From assembly GCA_946482595.1 (NCBI GenBank), contig CAMLSD010000048.1, forward strand, positions 1-37,398: a stretch of DNA of 37,398 nucleotides. The letters are read 5' to 3'. Shown one piece after another: positions 22,400 to 32,384 of the stretch. Each line of letters starts with the position of its first letter. The stretch's first letter is position 1. A model generated the notes under the pieces. It was not told the DNA's origin. It was given only the letters and a program-made list of their open reading frames with translations, and did no database searches. Source of the DNA: an uncultured Comamonadaceae bacterium. Lineage in GTDB: Bacteria > Pseudomonadota > Gammaproteobacteria > Burkholderiales > Burkholderiaceae. The position numbers and the translations under genes are program-made.

Positions 22400-23501
22400 G
22401 CAGGCCCAGCAGTGCCAGCGGCACGCCGATCCACGACAGGCGTGCAAAGCCCAGGCCCGCGCTGGCCGCTCCGCCGACGGCCGCGCCCAGCGCGGTACCC
22501 ACGTAGAGCATCGACGAATTCAGCGACAGCAGCATCGGCGCATGCTCGGGCGCTGCGGCGGCCAGGCGCGACTGCTGCGGCGTCATCATGCCGAAGCCGG
22601 CCACGCCCCAGACGACAAACACCGCCACGATGGCAGCGTAATGGCCCTGTGTGAGCGGCACCAGCGCCATCATGGTGCCCAGCGTGGACAACTGCACCAT
22701 CAGCGAGCGGCGCGCACCGAAATGATCATTCGCCCAGCCGCCCACCAGCGTGCCCACCACACCGGACAGGCCGAACAGCATCAGCGTCAGCGACAGGCGC
22801 TCACCCGACATCGGCAGCAGGGCCTGCAGCACCGGGCCGATGTAGGCGAACACACAGAAGATCGCGATGAAATACACGAGCGTGAGCGACAGCGGCAGCA
22901 GCACGTCTCGGCGACGCAGCAGGGCGCCCAGCCCCTTGAACTGTGCACCCGGCGCCTCGATGTGATCCGGCACGCGCAGACTCAGCAGCCCCAGCATCAG
23001 CACCGACAGGCCGGTGACGAGCAGCACAGGCGCCTGCCAGCCGAAGCGAAAGCCCAGCCAGGATCCCAGCGGCAGGCCGACCACATAGCTCATGCTGATG
23101 CCCAGGAACACGATGGACAGCGCGCGCCCGCGGCGTTGCGGTTCGGTGGTCGCCACCGCGATGCCGGCAGCGATCGGCGTGAACGTGGCGCCCAGGCCCA
23201 TCAGCACCCGGCCCACCAGCAGGATCGTGAAGTCGGGCGCCAGGGCGCAGACGGCATTGCCGAGCGCGAACAGCCCGAGCGACAGCTGCATCGCACGCTT
23301 GCGCGACCAGCGGCCGGTGGCCACGAGCAGCAGCGGCGCCAGGATGGCGGTCGACAGCGCATAGGCCGTCATGGCCTGGCCAGCCACCGGCACGCTGATG
23401 CCCAGCGCCGTGCTCATCGGTGTGAGCATGCCGCTGACGACAAACGCGCCTGTGCCGATGATCAGGTTGGTGAGCGAAAAGAGGATCAGGAGTCTGGGCA
23501 T
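22335..23501 (-). CDS. MFS transporter, DHA1 (drug efflux-like) family
   Basis: A 388-residue inner-membrane protein with twelve predicted helices. Motif A-like sequence GRWSRKRAMQLSLGLF follows helix 2, GRVLMGLGATFTPIAAG marks helix 4, and GGWANDHFGARRSLMV is the corresponding loop in the second half. The pattern fits AraJ/YdhP-like exporters of sugars, amino-acid derivatives or drugs; the substrate is open. Its 3' end overlaps the response-regulator gene tail to tail by 65 bp, so simultaneous transcription would give complementary RNA. It is divergent from ettA across 182 bp. The ATG lacks a strong ribosome site. Confidence 0.88.
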   Translation of the reverse strand: MPRLLILFSLTNLIIGTGAFVVSGMLTPMSTALGISVPVAGQAMTAYALSTAILAPLLLVATGRWSRKRAMQLSLGLFALGNAVCALAPDFTILLVGRVLMGLGATFTPIAAGIAVATTEPQRRGRALSIVFLGISMSYVVGLPLGSWLGFRFGWQAPVLLVTGLSVLMLGLLSLRVPDHIEAPGAQFKGLGALLRRRDVLLPLSLTLVYFIAIFCVFAYIGPVLQALLPMSGERLSLTLMLFGLSGVVGTLVGGWANDHFGARRSLMVQLSTLGTMMALVPLTQGHYAAIVAVFVVWGVAGFGMMTPQQSRLAAAAPEHAPMLLSLNSSMLYVGTALGAAVGGAASAGLGFARLSWIGVPLALLGLLTLVLSRPAPHHPAAPLHPST

Positions 23502-23604
23502 GCGTGGCCTGCGGGATCAGGGCCATACCGTAGCAGCAACTCGATTGGCCTGCAGCGCGCGGGGCCGGTCCGGGCGTTCCGAAGGGCAGGGCCGTGCGAT
23601 TGAC

Positions 23605-23610
23605 GATAAT
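23605..23610 (+). promoter_or_regulatory. Possible -10 box of ettA
   Basis: GATAAT matches the -10 consensus at 5 of 6 positions, with no clear -35 box 16-18 bp upstream. It would give a leader of about 67 nt before the ettA ATG. Confidence 0.25.
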
Positions 23611-23683
23611 CACGGACTTCGGCGGCCCTCCTGTTCGGGATGGGGCCGCGTTGGCACACGCCACATTTCTCTCAGGACTCGCG

Positions 23684-25348
<1,665 letters not shown>

Positions 25349-25361
25349 GCGCGCCGGCCTG

Positions 25362-25378
25362 CGGGCCTCAAGGGCCCG
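25362..25378. repeat. Hairpin at the converging ends of ettA and the small gene
   Basis: CGGGCC (25362-25367) and GGCCCG (25373-25378) form a perfect 6-bp stem; the 5-nt loop contains the reverse stop codon TCA (25368-25370) of the small minus-strand gene. It lies 14 nt after the ettA stop codon. There is no T-tract. Confidence 0.45.
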
Positions 25379-25661
25379 ACGGTGCCTCGAGCACCGATCG
25401 GGCCCGGTTCAGCCAGTGCTCGAGCGACTGCAGCAGGTCGTGCTGGCTGAACGAGCAGCTTTCTTCGGTGAACAGGCTGCCCGACTCGATGGGCATCAGC
25501 AACTGGTCCAGCACCGCCGCGAAGCGCGGTGGCAGGGTGGTGAGCTGCGCGGCCTGAGCCCGCCACAGCCCCGTCAGTTCGGCCAGCGGCATGTCGCCGC
25601 GCCGTGCGGCGTCCAGGGCCGATTGCAGGGTGTCCAGTGTGGTGTTCATCGTGCAGGTCAT
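25368..25661 (-). CDS. Small protein of unknown function coupled to NDH-2
   Basis: A 97-residue, mostly alpha-helical, soluble protein that I do not recognise. It has no signal peptide, membrane helix or metal motif. Visible segments are TLDTLQSALDAARRGDMPLA, LTGLWRAQAAQLTTLPPRF, LDQLLMPIESGSLFTEESC and SQHDLLQSLEHWL. Its ATG overlaps the TGA of the upstream NADH dehydrogenase gene (ATGA, 25661-25658), the usual sign of translational coupling; a second ATG at 25649 is possible. Codon use matches its neighbours (GC3-rich), which supports it being real. Function unknown; its position suggests a partner of NDH-2 or of its regulation. Confidence 0.65.
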   Translation of the reverse strand: MTCTMNTTLDTLQSALDAARRGDMPLAELTGLWRAQAAQLTTLPPRFAAVLDQLLMPIESGSLFTEESCSFSQHDLLQSLEHWLNRARSVLEAPSGP

Positions 25662-27013
25662 TGTGGGGTGGCCTGCGGTGGCGAACTTGCAGGCGTGCGC
25701 TCGATCACGACACGCGCATTGCGCTGGAAGCTGAAGTAGGCCCAGGCCCAGTCGGTCATCACCATCAGGCGGTTGCGAAACCCGATCAGGAAGTAGATGT
25801 GCACGAACAGCCAGAAGGCCCAGGCCGCAAAACCTGAAAACCGGACGGCGCCCAGCAGCGGCATCTCGACCTGCGCCACCGCGGCCTTGCGGCCGATGGT
25901 GGCCAGCGAGCCGTAGTCCACGTATCGGAAGCGTTCGGTCGCCTGACCGCGCAGCCTGCGCAGCAGGTTGGCCGCCGCCAGCCGGCCCATCTGCTTGGCC
26001 CCGGGGCTCACGCCCGGCACGGGGGTGGGTTCGCCCTGGCGCGGGTGGCTGCGTGCCGAGGCCAGATCGCCGATCACCTGGATCTCCGGGTGCCCGGCCA
26101 GGCTGAGGTCGGGCTCCACTACCACACGGCCGGCCCGATCAAGGCTCGCAGCCGCGCTGCGCTGCAGGCAGCGCCCCAGCGGTGACGCTGCCACGCCGGC
26201 GGCCCATACGACGGTACGGGCGGGTACTGCATGGGTGCTGGCCTGCCCGTTGGCGTCGCGCGTCTCGTAGCGCACCTCGCGCTCGTCGATGCCGGTGACG
26301 CGGCAGCCGGTCAGCACCTCCACGCCCAGGCCTTCGAGCTGACGACGGGCCTTCTCGGACAGTCCGGGCTCGAAGGCGGTCAGCACACGCTCGGCGCCTT
26401 CGACCAGCAGCACCCGTGCACGGCGGGAGTCGATGTTGCGGAACTCGTCGGGCAGCGTGTGCCGGGCGATCTCGGCCATGGTGCCGGCCATCTCGACGCC
26501 GGTCGGCCCGGCGCCGATCACGACAAAGCTCAACCATTCATCGCGGGCCTGCGGGTGGCGTTCAGCCTGTTCGAAGGCCTTGAGCACGCGGTTGCGCAGG
26601 TCGAACGCATCGGCCAGGGTCTTCAGTCCAGGAGCGTGGGAGGCCCAGTGGTCCTGGCCGAAATAGCTGTGGGTGGCGCCAGCGGCCACGATCAGGTGGT
26701 CGTAGCCCAGGCAGGTGCCATCGTCCAGCACCACCTCACGTCGATCGGCCGCGATGTCGGTCACCTCGGCCAGCAGCACGGTGAGGTTGCCGCGCCGCAT
26801 CTCGCGGCGCAGCACGTGGCGGATCGGTGCCGAGATGGCCGGTGCCGACAGCCCTGCGGTGGCCACTTGGTACAGCAGGGGCTGGAACAAATGGTGGTTC
26901 GTGCGGTCGATCAGGGTGATGTCGACGTCGGCACGCGACAGCGCCCGGGTGGCTTCGAGCCCCCCGAAACCGCAGCCGATGATCAGAACCCGGGGGCGCA
27001 TGGTGGTATTCAC
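25658..27013 (-). CDS. ndh: Type II NADH dehydrogenase (NDH-2-like FAD oxidoreductase)
   Basis: A 451-residue flavoprotein. The N-terminal FAD fold has VLIIGCGFGGLEATRAL and the NDH-2 block NHHLFQPLLYQVATAGLS; the NAD(H) fold has FVVIGAGPTGVEMAGTMAEI; a later FAD motif is EIQVIGDLAS. The C-terminus has two amphipathic or hydrophobic stretches (AFWLFVHIYFLIGFRNRL and WAWAYFSF) that attach NDH-2 to the inner face of the membrane. It passes electrons from NADH to quinone without pumping protons. The GTG at 27013 and the ATG four codons later (27001) are both possible; neither has a Shine-Dalgarno site on its strand. A 10-bp direct repeat surrounds the start. The small unknown gene overlaps its stop. 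Confidence 0.92.
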   Translation of the reverse strand: MNTTMRPRVLIIGCGFGGLEATRALSRADVDITLIDRTNHHLFQPLLYQVATAGLSAPAISAPIRHVLRREMRRGNLTVLLAEVTDIAADRREVVLDDGTCLGYDHLIVAAGATHSYFGQDHWASHAPGLKTLADAFDLRNRVLKAFEQAERHPQARDEWLSFVVIGAGPTGVEMAGTMAEIARHTLPDEFRNIDSRRARVLLVEGAERVLTAFEPGLSEKARRQLEGLGVEVLTGCRVTGIDEREVRYETRDANGQASTHAVPARTVVWAAGVAASPLGRCLQRSAAASLDRAGRVVVEPDLSLAGHPEIQVIGDLASARSHPRQGEPTPVPGVSPGAKQMGRLAAANLLRRLRGQATERFRYVDYGSLATIGRKAAVAQVEMPLLGAVRFSGFAAWAFWLFVHIYFLIGFRNRLMVMTDWAWAYFSFQRNARVVIERTPASSPPQATPQ

Positions 27014-27043
27014 GAGGAGGAGAGCGTGACGAGGGTATTCACG
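27005..27043. repeat. 10-bp direct repeat around the ndh start
   Basis: GGTATTCACG occurs at 27005-27014 and again at 27034-27043, 29 bp apart. The first copy includes the GTG start codon of ndh on the minus strand. It might be an operator half-site pair or a small duplication of the translation start; sequence alone cannot decide. Confidence 0.4.
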
Positions 27044-27239
27044 GATCGCGAGGGTGAACGCAGTCTACTGCCTGTCCCGGGATGCGTCGGCGCCACACCC
27101 CTGATGGGGGGGTGGCAGGCCAGCGGTGGGCATTTCGTCACGGATGACAGCCAGCCAGTGCGCGGGGCTGGGCGGCAGGTGTTACAAATTGCGTGACGGA
27201 CCTCTTCCCGGGCCGCATTGCCGCAGGATCCACACCGAC

Positions 27240-29708
27240 GTGACGCACGGTCCATCGCCTGAGCCCGCACCGGGCCTGCCCGCGCGCACCCTCGCGGCGG
27301 AGCAGCTCGGGCTGCTGGCCTCCGCATTGCAGCGCAGCGCGATGTTTGCGCTGCTCACCGATGCGCAACTGCGGGTCGTGTGGGCCAACGACGCCTGGCG
27401 GGGCGTGCCCGGCATCGATGCGATGCTGGGCCAGCCCTGGCTGACCTGGCTCACCAGTGCAGGAGACGCTGCGCCTGCGGCCGAGGTGGCGCAGGCCGTG
27501 GCCGCCTGCCGGCCGTTTGCCACCCAGGTGCTGATGGTGCTGCCCGACGGGCGGCCCTGGTGGCGCCGGGTCGAGGCCACCCCGATGAGCGGGGCCGACG
27601 GCCGCTTTGCCGGCTACCTGGCGATTGCTGGCGACATCACGGCGCTCAAGCTGGCTGAAGACGCCGAACGACTCGCCGCCTTCCGCTACCGGCGTGTGAT
27701 GGAAAGCACACACGACGGCATCTGGGAGCGCGACCTGCGCACCAATGTGAGCTGGTATTCGCCGCGCTTCAAGGAGATCATGGGCTTCGCGGACCATGAG
27801 CTGCCCAACGACCGCACGGTCATGAATGCGCGCATTCATCCCGAAGACATGGAGGCCTTCCTGCGGCCGTACGATGAGGCCATGCGCAACGGCGGTCAGT
27901 GGCGCTACCAGACGCGCGTGCTGCATCGCAACGGCACCTACCGATGGCTGCGCGGCCGCGCGCGGGCGTGGCCGGACGAGCACGGCAAGCCGGCCATCCT
28001 GGTGGGGGCGGTGACGGACGTGACCGAGGAAATGCAGGCCGTCGAGGCCCTGCGAGCCCACCAGAGTCAGCTCGAGGATGCCGTGCGCGAGCGCACCGCC
28101 CGCCTGGAGGCTGCCCGCGCCGAGGCGGAACGCGCCAACCGGTCGAAGTCGCTGTTCCTGGCCAACATGAGCCATGAGATCCGCACCCCGCTGAACGGGG
28201 TCATGGGCATGACCGACCTGGCGCTGCGTGCGGCCACGACCGACACCCAGCGGCGTTACCTCGAGCTGGCGCGAAGCTCCGGTGCCACGCTGATGGCCAT
28301 CATCAACGACATCCTGGACGTGGCCAAGGCCGAGGCCGGCAAACTCACGCTGGACCCGCAGGAGATCGACCTGGGCGAACTGCTCACGCTCACCGCGCGA
28401 GAGATGCTGCCGCTGGCGCATGACCGCGGGCTGCAGATGCACTTCGACTACCGAGGTGAGGTGCAGCACGTGGTGGGCGATGCGACCCGCATCCGCCAGA
28501 TCGTCGGCAACCTGCTGTCCAATGCGATTCGATTCACGCCGGCGGGCCGGGTGCAGTTTGCGGTGACGACCCAGCTGACCGGGCCCGATCGCTGCCTGGT
28601 GACCCTGGAGGTCACCGACACCGGCATCGGCATGGACAATGCCACGGCCCACCGGGTCTTCCTGCCGTTCGAGCAGGGCGATGCCTCGGTGTCGCGCAGC
28701 GCCGGCGGGACGGGGCTGGGGCTGTCGATCGTGCGCAGCCTGTGCGAGCTGATGGGCGGGCGCGTCACGGTCACCAGCCGCGAAGGACTGGGCTCGACCT
28801 TCCGGGTGGTGCTGCCCCTGCCGGTGGCCGCGCCCGAGGTTCCCGAGGCCGCTGGCCAGGAACATGCGGGCGGCGCCGTGGCCTGGCTCATCTCGGGCGT
28901 GCCGGGCGAGCTGGACACCCTGGCTCAGCGCCTGCATCGGCTGGGCTGGCGCACCGAGGTGCTGCGCTCGGCGCGCAGCGCCCGCGACCGGTTGCGCCAT
29001 GGCATCGCGGATGACGATCTTCCCGCACTCATCATGGTGGTCGAAGGCCAGGCCACGGAGGAGGACGACTGGCATGCACTGCGCAGCGCAGCGCCCCAGC
29101 AGGCCGAGGTCGTGCTGGTGGTCGATGCGCGATCCTCGGCCACGTCCAACTCCTTGCGCAACGGTGATGCGGGCACCAAGATCTACGTCGCGCCGTTCAG
29201 CCCGCGCGACCTGACCCAGCTGACGCGGACCCGCCGGCTGCGCACCAGCGAGCCGGTGCTGCCGCTGCGCCCGGCGCCGCTGAGCCAGGCGCCCGGCCAG
29301 CGCTTCCTGATCGTCGAGGACAATCCGGTGAACCAGCTGCTGGCTGGCGAGATGCTGCGCATGCTGGGCTTCGACGTGGTCGTGGCCGACAATGGCCAGG
29401 CGGCACTGGAGCAATGCCGCCACGACCCGCCCGATGCCGTGCTGATGGACGTGCAGATGCCCGGCATGGACGGCCTCGAGGCCACGCGGCAGTTGCGCCA
29501 GTTGCAGCAGGCCGGGCGCTTGCCCGCCTTTCCGATCATCGCTGCCACCGCGCATGCCAGCGAGTCCGACCGGCGCGCCTGCCTGGCGGCCGGCATGGAC
29601 GGCTACATTGCCAAGCCGCTGGACCTGCGGGCGATGCGCACCGAAATCCGCCGGGTGCTGCGCGCCCGCGCCGGCGACGACGAAGACACCCCTGAAACCC
29701 GCTACTGA
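27240..29708 (+). CDS. Soluble PAS hybrid histidine kinase with a degenerate and an intact receiver
   Basis: An 822-residue cytoplasmic kinase without membrane segments. In order: PAS (about 25-140), a second PAS_3-type domain (150-265; [36 protein letters not shown]), a coiled coil, HisKA with His312 in [13 protein letters not shown], an ATPase domain ([26 protein letters not shown]), a receiver-like segment (about 545-660) lacking the acceptor Asp, and an intact receiver (690-810; [28 protein letters not shown]). Hybrid kinases of this type pass phosphate through an HPt that is not encoded here. The GTG at 27240 with AGGA 11 nt upstream is my preferred start; the frame is open upstream and the true N-terminus is uncertain. 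It heads a run of plus-strand genes ending at glnA. Confidence 0.88.
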   Translation: MTHGPSPEPAPGLPARTLAAEQLGLLASALQRSAMFALLTDAQLRVVWANDAWRGVPGIDAMLGQPWLTWLTSAGDAAPAAEVAQAVAACRPFATQVLMVLPDGRPWWRRVEATPMSGADGRFAGYLAIAGDITALKLAEDAERLAAFRYRRVMESTHDGIWERDLRTNVSWYSPRFKEIMGFADHELPNDRTVMNARIHPEDMEAFLRPYDEAMRNGGQWRYQTRVLHRNGTYRWLRGRARAWPDEHGKPAILVGAVTDVTEEMQAVEALRAHQSQLEDAVRERTARLEAARAEAERANRSKSLFLANMSHEIRTPLNGVMGMTDLALRAATTDTQRRYLELARSSGATLMAIINDILDVAKAEAGKLTLDPQEIDLGELLTLTAREMLPLAHDRGLQMHFDYRGEVQHVVGDATRIRQIVGNLLSNAIRFTPAGRVQFAVTTQLTGPDRCLVTLEVTDTGIGMDNATAHRVFLPFEQGDASVSRSAGGTGLGLSIVRSLCELMGGRVTVTSREGLGSTFRVVLPLPVAAPEVPEAAGQEHAGGAVAWLISGVPGELDTLAQRLHRLGWRTEVLRSARSARDRLRHGIADDDLPALIMVVEGQATEEDDWHALRSAAPQQAEVVLVVDARSSATSNSLRNGDAGTKIYVAPFSPRDLTQLTRTRRLRTSEPVLPLRPAPLSQAPGQRFLIVEDNPVNQLLAGEMLRMLGFDVVVADNGQAALEQCRHDPPDAVLMDVQMPGMDGLEATRQLRQLQQAGRLPAFPIIAATAHASESDRRACLAAGMDGYIAKPLDLRAMRTEIRRVLRARAGDDEDTPETRY

Positions 29709-29714
29709 ACCCCG

Positions 29715-30323
29715 ATGAACGCGACGTCCCGATCCTCGGCTGCCGACTCGCCCGGCGCCACCTTGTCCGCCGCCCCACAGGACGATGTTGTCGTCTCCAC
29801 CCAGGCCTGGCTCGAGCGCGCGGTGATCGGGCTGAACCTGTGTCCGTTTGCCAAGGCGGTGCACGTCAAGCAGCAGATCCGTTATGTGGTCAGTCAGGCC
29901 CGCGAACCGGCCGCGCTGCGGGACGATCTGCGCCGCGAGCTGCAGTGGCTTGCCCAGGCCGACCCCCAGGCAGTCGACACCACGCTGCTGATCCACCCGG
30001 ATGTGCTGCAGGACTTCCTCGACTTCAACGACTTCACACATGAGGCCGACGCCCTGCTCGACGAACTCGGGCTCGAAGGGGTGCTCCAGATCGCCAGCTT
30101 CCATCCACAGTTCCAGTTTGCCGGTACCACCACCGACGACATCGGCAACTTCACCAACCGCGCGCCTTACCCCACGCTGCACCTGCTGCGCGAAGCCAGC
30201 ATCGATCGGGCGGTGGAGGCCTTCCCCGAACCCGAGGCCATCTACGAGACCAACATCGAGACCCTCGAACGCCTGGGCCATGCCGGCTGGGAGCGTTTGA
30301 TGGCGGGCATCAAACCCGGCTGA
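29715..30323 (+). CDS. DUF1415 family protein
   Basis: A 202-residue soluble protein of the DUF1415 family. Diagnostic blocks are WLERAVIGLNLCPFAKAVHV, TLLIHPDVLQDFLDFNDF, QIASFHPQFQFAG and NRAPYPTLHLLREASID. The conserved Cys/His positions (LNLCPFA, SFHP) could bind a metal or cofactor, but no activity is established. It starts 6 bp after the hybrid-kinase stop codon, suggesting co-transcription, though the ATG has little ribosome-site signal. The first 25 residues are Ser/Ala-rich and not part of the family core, so a later start is possible. Confidence 0.85.
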   Translation: MNATSRSSAADSPGATLSAAPQDDVVVSTQAWLERAVIGLNLCPFAKAVHVKQQIRYVVSQAREPAALRDDLRRELQWLAQADPQAVDTTLLIHPDVLQDFLDFNDFTHEADALLDELGLEGVLQIASFHPQFQFAGTTTDDIGNFTNRAPYPTLHLLREASIDRAVEAFPEPEAIYETNIETLERLGHAGWERLMAGIKPG

Positions 30324-30324
30324 C

Positions 30325-30342
30325 AGCGCGCGGGGCCGCGCT
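30325..30342 (+). repeat. Short hairpin between DUF1415 and EI24 genes
   Basis: AGCGCG (30325-30330) and CGCGCT (30337-30342) form a perfect 6-bp stem with a 6-nt loop, just after the DUF1415 stop codon. No T-tract follows. Confidence 0.35.
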
Positions 30343-30358
30343 CCAGTAAGCTCGCGGC

Positions 30359-31300
30359 ATGCGACTTTTCCTCGACTCGTTCTGGCGCGCGGTGGCGTAC
30401 TGCCTGCATCCGCGCGTGGTCATGCTGTCGGTGCTGCCGGTGGTGCTGGTGGGCGGCGTGGCGCTGGCCCTGGGCTGGTTCTACTGGGAGCCGGCGGTGG
30501 CGCTGGTCAATGAGCAGTTGCGCGCCTGGTCGCTGGTCGAGGTCTTCCTGTCCTGGCTGGAGTCCGTGGGAGCCGGGAGCATGCGTACCGTGCTTGCGCC
30601 CATCATCGTCGTGGCGCTGGCCGTGCCGGCCATCGTGGTCACGGTGCTGATGGCCGTGGCCGTGCTGATGATGCCGGCGATGGTCAATCTGGTGGCTGCG
30701 CGCCGGTTCGCCGGCATGGAGCGGCGCCACGGCGGGCCGCTGTGGCGCAGTGTGCTGTGGGGCGCCGGCTCGCTGATCGTGGCGCTGCTGGCCCTGGTGG
30801 TCAGCGTGCCGTTCTGGCTGGTGCCGCCCCTGGTGCTGATCCTGCCGCCGCTGATCTGGGGCTGGCTCACCTACCGTGTCATGGCCTACGACGCACTGGC
30901 CGAACATGCCGACCCGGCCGAGCGCCGCCAGATCATGCAGGAGCATCGCTGGCCCCTGCTGGCCATCGGCGTGCTAAGCGGCTACCTGGGCGCCGCGCCT
31001 GCGCTGGTGTGGGCGGTGGGGGCCGTGGCCTTCGTGCTTGCGCCGCTGCTGCTGGCCCTTTCGGTGTGGCTGTACACCCTGGTGTTTGCGTTTTCGGCAC
31101 TGTGGTTCACCCACTATGCCCTGGCCGCGCTGCAGCAGTTGCGTGCGGCACGTGAAGGCGAGGTGCTGACGGCCGATGCGCCGATGCCACCCACGCGGCC
31201 GGTGACGCAACTCGAGGCCGAGCCGCCCTGGCCGCAACTCCAGACGGCGCCCGGCGTCCCTGAGCCGCCGGCCCCCGGCACGCCACCGCGCCTGCCCTGA
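30359..31300 (+). CDS. EI24 domain (CysZ-like) membrane protein
   Basis: A 313-residue inner-membrane protein with about six hydrophobic segments (PRVVMLSVLPVVLVGGVALA, TVLAPIIVVALAVPAIVVTV, IVALLALVVSVPFWLVPPLV and later ones). The opening LFLDSFWRAVAYCLHPRVV and the central PPLIWGWLTYRVMAYDALAEHA fit the EI24/CysZ superfamily, whose E. coli member CysZ is a sulfate channel. The C-terminal 45 residues are Pro-rich and probably disordered. No cysteine-biosynthesis gene is nearby, so sulfate transport cannot be concluded. It follows DUF1415 after 35 bp. Confidence 0.85.
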   Translation: MRLFLDSFWRAVAYCLHPRVVMLSVLPVVLVGGVALALGWFYWEPAVALVNEQLRAWSLVEVFLSWLESVGAGSMRTVLAPIIVVALAVPAIVVTVLMAVAVLMMPAMVNLVAARRFAGMERRHGGPLWRSVLWGAGSLIVALLALVVSVPFWLVPPLVLILPPLIWGWLTYRVMAYDALAEHADPAERRQIMQEHRWPLLAIGVLSGYLGAAPALVWAVGAVAFVLAPLLLALSVWLYTLVFAFSALWFTHYALAALQQLRAAREGEVLTADAPMPPTRPVTQLEAEPPWPQLQTAPGVPEPPAPGTPPRLP

Positions 31301-31338
31301 GCCCAAGCTCATCATTGACAACAAGGTAGACACACGCC

Positions 31339-32133
31339 ATGGCTTTTGGAGTCATCATCATCGGCGACGAGATCCTCTCGGGCAAACGCCAGGACAAGCA
31401 TCTGCCCAAGGTGATCGAGCTGTTGGCTGCCCGTGGACTGTCCCTGTCCTGGGCGCGTTATGTCGGCGACGACCCGCAGCGCCTGCAGGCCATGCTGGCC
31501 GACGCCTTTGCCAGTGGGGACATCGTCTTCTCGTGCGGCGGCATCGGCGCCACGCCCGATGATCACACCCGGCAATGCGCCGCCCGCGCGCTGAGGGTGG
31601 AGCTGGCATTGCACCCCACGGCACGTGAACTGATCCTGGAGCGCATGCGCGACGTTGCCCAGGAGCAGGGGCAGCCCTATGAGCCGGACCGTCCGGACAA
31701 CATTCATCGGCTGAACATGGGCGTCTTCCCCGCCGGGGCGCAGATCATCCCCAACCCGTACAACAAGATCCCCGGCTTTTCGGTCCGTGACGTGCACTTC
31801 GTGCCGGGCTTTCCGGTGATGGCCTGGCCGATGATCGAGTGGGTGCTCGACCACCACTACGCCCACCTGCACGACAACCGCCCGCCCACGGAACGCTCGG
31901 TGATCGTCTTCGGTGCGATGGAAGCCTCGCTCACGCCGCTGATGGAGCAGATCGAGGCGACCCATCCCGACGTCAAGGTATTCAGCCTGCCCAGCGTCGA
32001 CCACCCCGAGTACGGCCGCCACATCGAACTGGGGGTCAAGGGCCCGGCCGATTCGGTGCTGCGGGCCTACCCGGCCTTGCTGGCCGGACTGCATCAACAT
32101 GGCGCCCGACTGGGCCCTGAATTGGTGCGTTGA
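31339..32133 (+). CDS. Molybdopterin-binding (MoCF/CinA N-terminal-like) domain protein
   Basis: A 264-residue protein whose first 170 residues form a MoCF_biosynth fold: FGVIIIGDEILSGKRQDKHL, WARYVGDDPQRL and FSCGGIGATPDDHTRQCAAR. This fold is shared by MoaB, MogA and the N-terminus of CinA. The remainder (NKIPGFSVRDVHFVPGFPVM and the C-terminal EASLTPLMEQIEATHPDVKV) resembles the CinA-type stand-alone competence/damage-inducible group, but there is no PncC deamidase domain. The family includes proteins that hydrolyse ADP-ribose or pterin nucleotides; its activity here is unknown. It lies between the EI24 gene and the glnA control region. Confidence 0.85.
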   Translation: MAFGVIIIGDEILSGKRQDKHLPKVIELLAARGLSLSWARYVGDDPQRLQAMLADAFASGDIVFSCGGIGATPDDHTRQCAARALRVELALHPTARELILERMRDVAQEQGQPYEPDRPDNIHRLNMGVFPAGAQIIPNPYNKIPGFSVRDVHFVPGFPVMAWPMIEWVLDHHYAHLHDNRPPTERSVIVFGAMEASLTPLMEQIEATHPDVKVFSLPSVDHPEYGRHIELGVKGPADSVLRAYPALLAGLHQHGARLGPELVR

Positions 32134-32146
32134 GGGGCCAATAGGA

Positions 32147-32163
32147 CGCACTGGAATAGTGCG
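32147..32163 (+). promoter_or_regulatory. NtrC binding site 1 upstream of glnA
   Basis: CGCACTGGAATAGTGCG is a perfect palindrome with 6-bp arms (CGCACT/AGTGCG) and a 5-bp centre, the size and layout of NtrC sites (consensus TGCAC-N7-GTGCA). Its centre is about 167 bp upstream of the inferred sigma-54 start and 23 bp, about two turns, from the second site. Confidence 0.75.
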
Positions 32164-32169
32164 TTCGGA

Positions 32170-32186
32170 TGCACTATAGATGTGCA
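32170..32186 (+). promoter_or_regulatory. NtrC binding site 2 upstream of glnA
   Basis: TGCACTATAGATGTGCA has perfect TGCAC/GTGCA arms and closely resembles the enteric NtrC consensus. It is centred about 144 bp upstream of the sigma-54 start. A TATAGA box (32175-32180) inside it, with TGGAAT 17 bp upstream, could be a weak sigma-70 promoter that NtrC would block, as at enteric glnAp1; that part is inference. Confidence 0.85.
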
Positions 32187-32216
32187 TTCTTTCGGCGGCT
32201 GTCGAGGATCGCCTGC

Positions 32217-32277
32217 GGCTGTGCGCCATTCGCGCGCAGCCCCCGCAGGATGCCCGCTGGAGGGCGTTTTGCGGGGG
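32217..32277. repeat. Two adjoining strong inverted repeats between NtrC sites and the sigma-54 promoter
   Basis: The first has GGCTGTGCGC (32217-32226) and GCGCGCAGCC (32232-32241), ten pairs including one G-U, with a CATTC loop. The second has CCCCCGCA (32240-32247) and TGCGGGGG (32270-32277) around an inner GCCC/GGGC stem (32252-32255, 32262-32265). They share two bases at 32240-32241, so they cannot both be complete at once. No T-tract follows either. Confidence 0.6.
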
Positions 32278-32294
32278 TCCCGCTGCGCCAGATT

Positions 32295-32311
32295 CAGGCA
32301 TGCTTTCTGCT
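32295..32311 (+). promoter_or_regulatory. Sigma-54 promoter of glnA
   Basis: CAGGCATGCTTTCTGCT has the invariant GG (32297-32298) and GC (32309-32310) separated by exactly 10 bp, and matches 9 of the 13 defined positions around them in the sigma-54 consensus. The transcription start would be near 32322, leaving a leader of about 63 nt. With the two upstream NtrC sites this makes a standard nitrogen-regulated glnA promoter. Confidence 0.8.
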
Positions 32312-32384
32312 ACATTCCAGTGCGCTCGGCGGCCCGTCCGCCGGTCCTTTTACCTCTACAAACCGTCCCCTCTAGGAGCACCTG

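Noticed and set aside
23651..23670. TTGGCAC resembling a sigma-54 -24 element upstream of ettA
   Set aside because: The required GC 10 bp after the GG is absent (AT instead).
27026..27196. Short plus-strand frame starting GTG after a GAGGAGGAG Shine-Dalgarno-like run
   Set aside because: The ribosome-site-like run is good, but the 56-residue product has no pattern, ends inside the upstream region of the PAS kinase and has low GC3 bias compared with neighbours.
27138..30281. A 1047-codon minus-strand open frame opposite the PAS hybrid kinase and DUF1415 gene
   Set aside because: It mirrors two well-recognised plus-strand genes, has His/Gln/Arg-rich composition typical of antisense frames in GC-rich DNA, and shows no domain.
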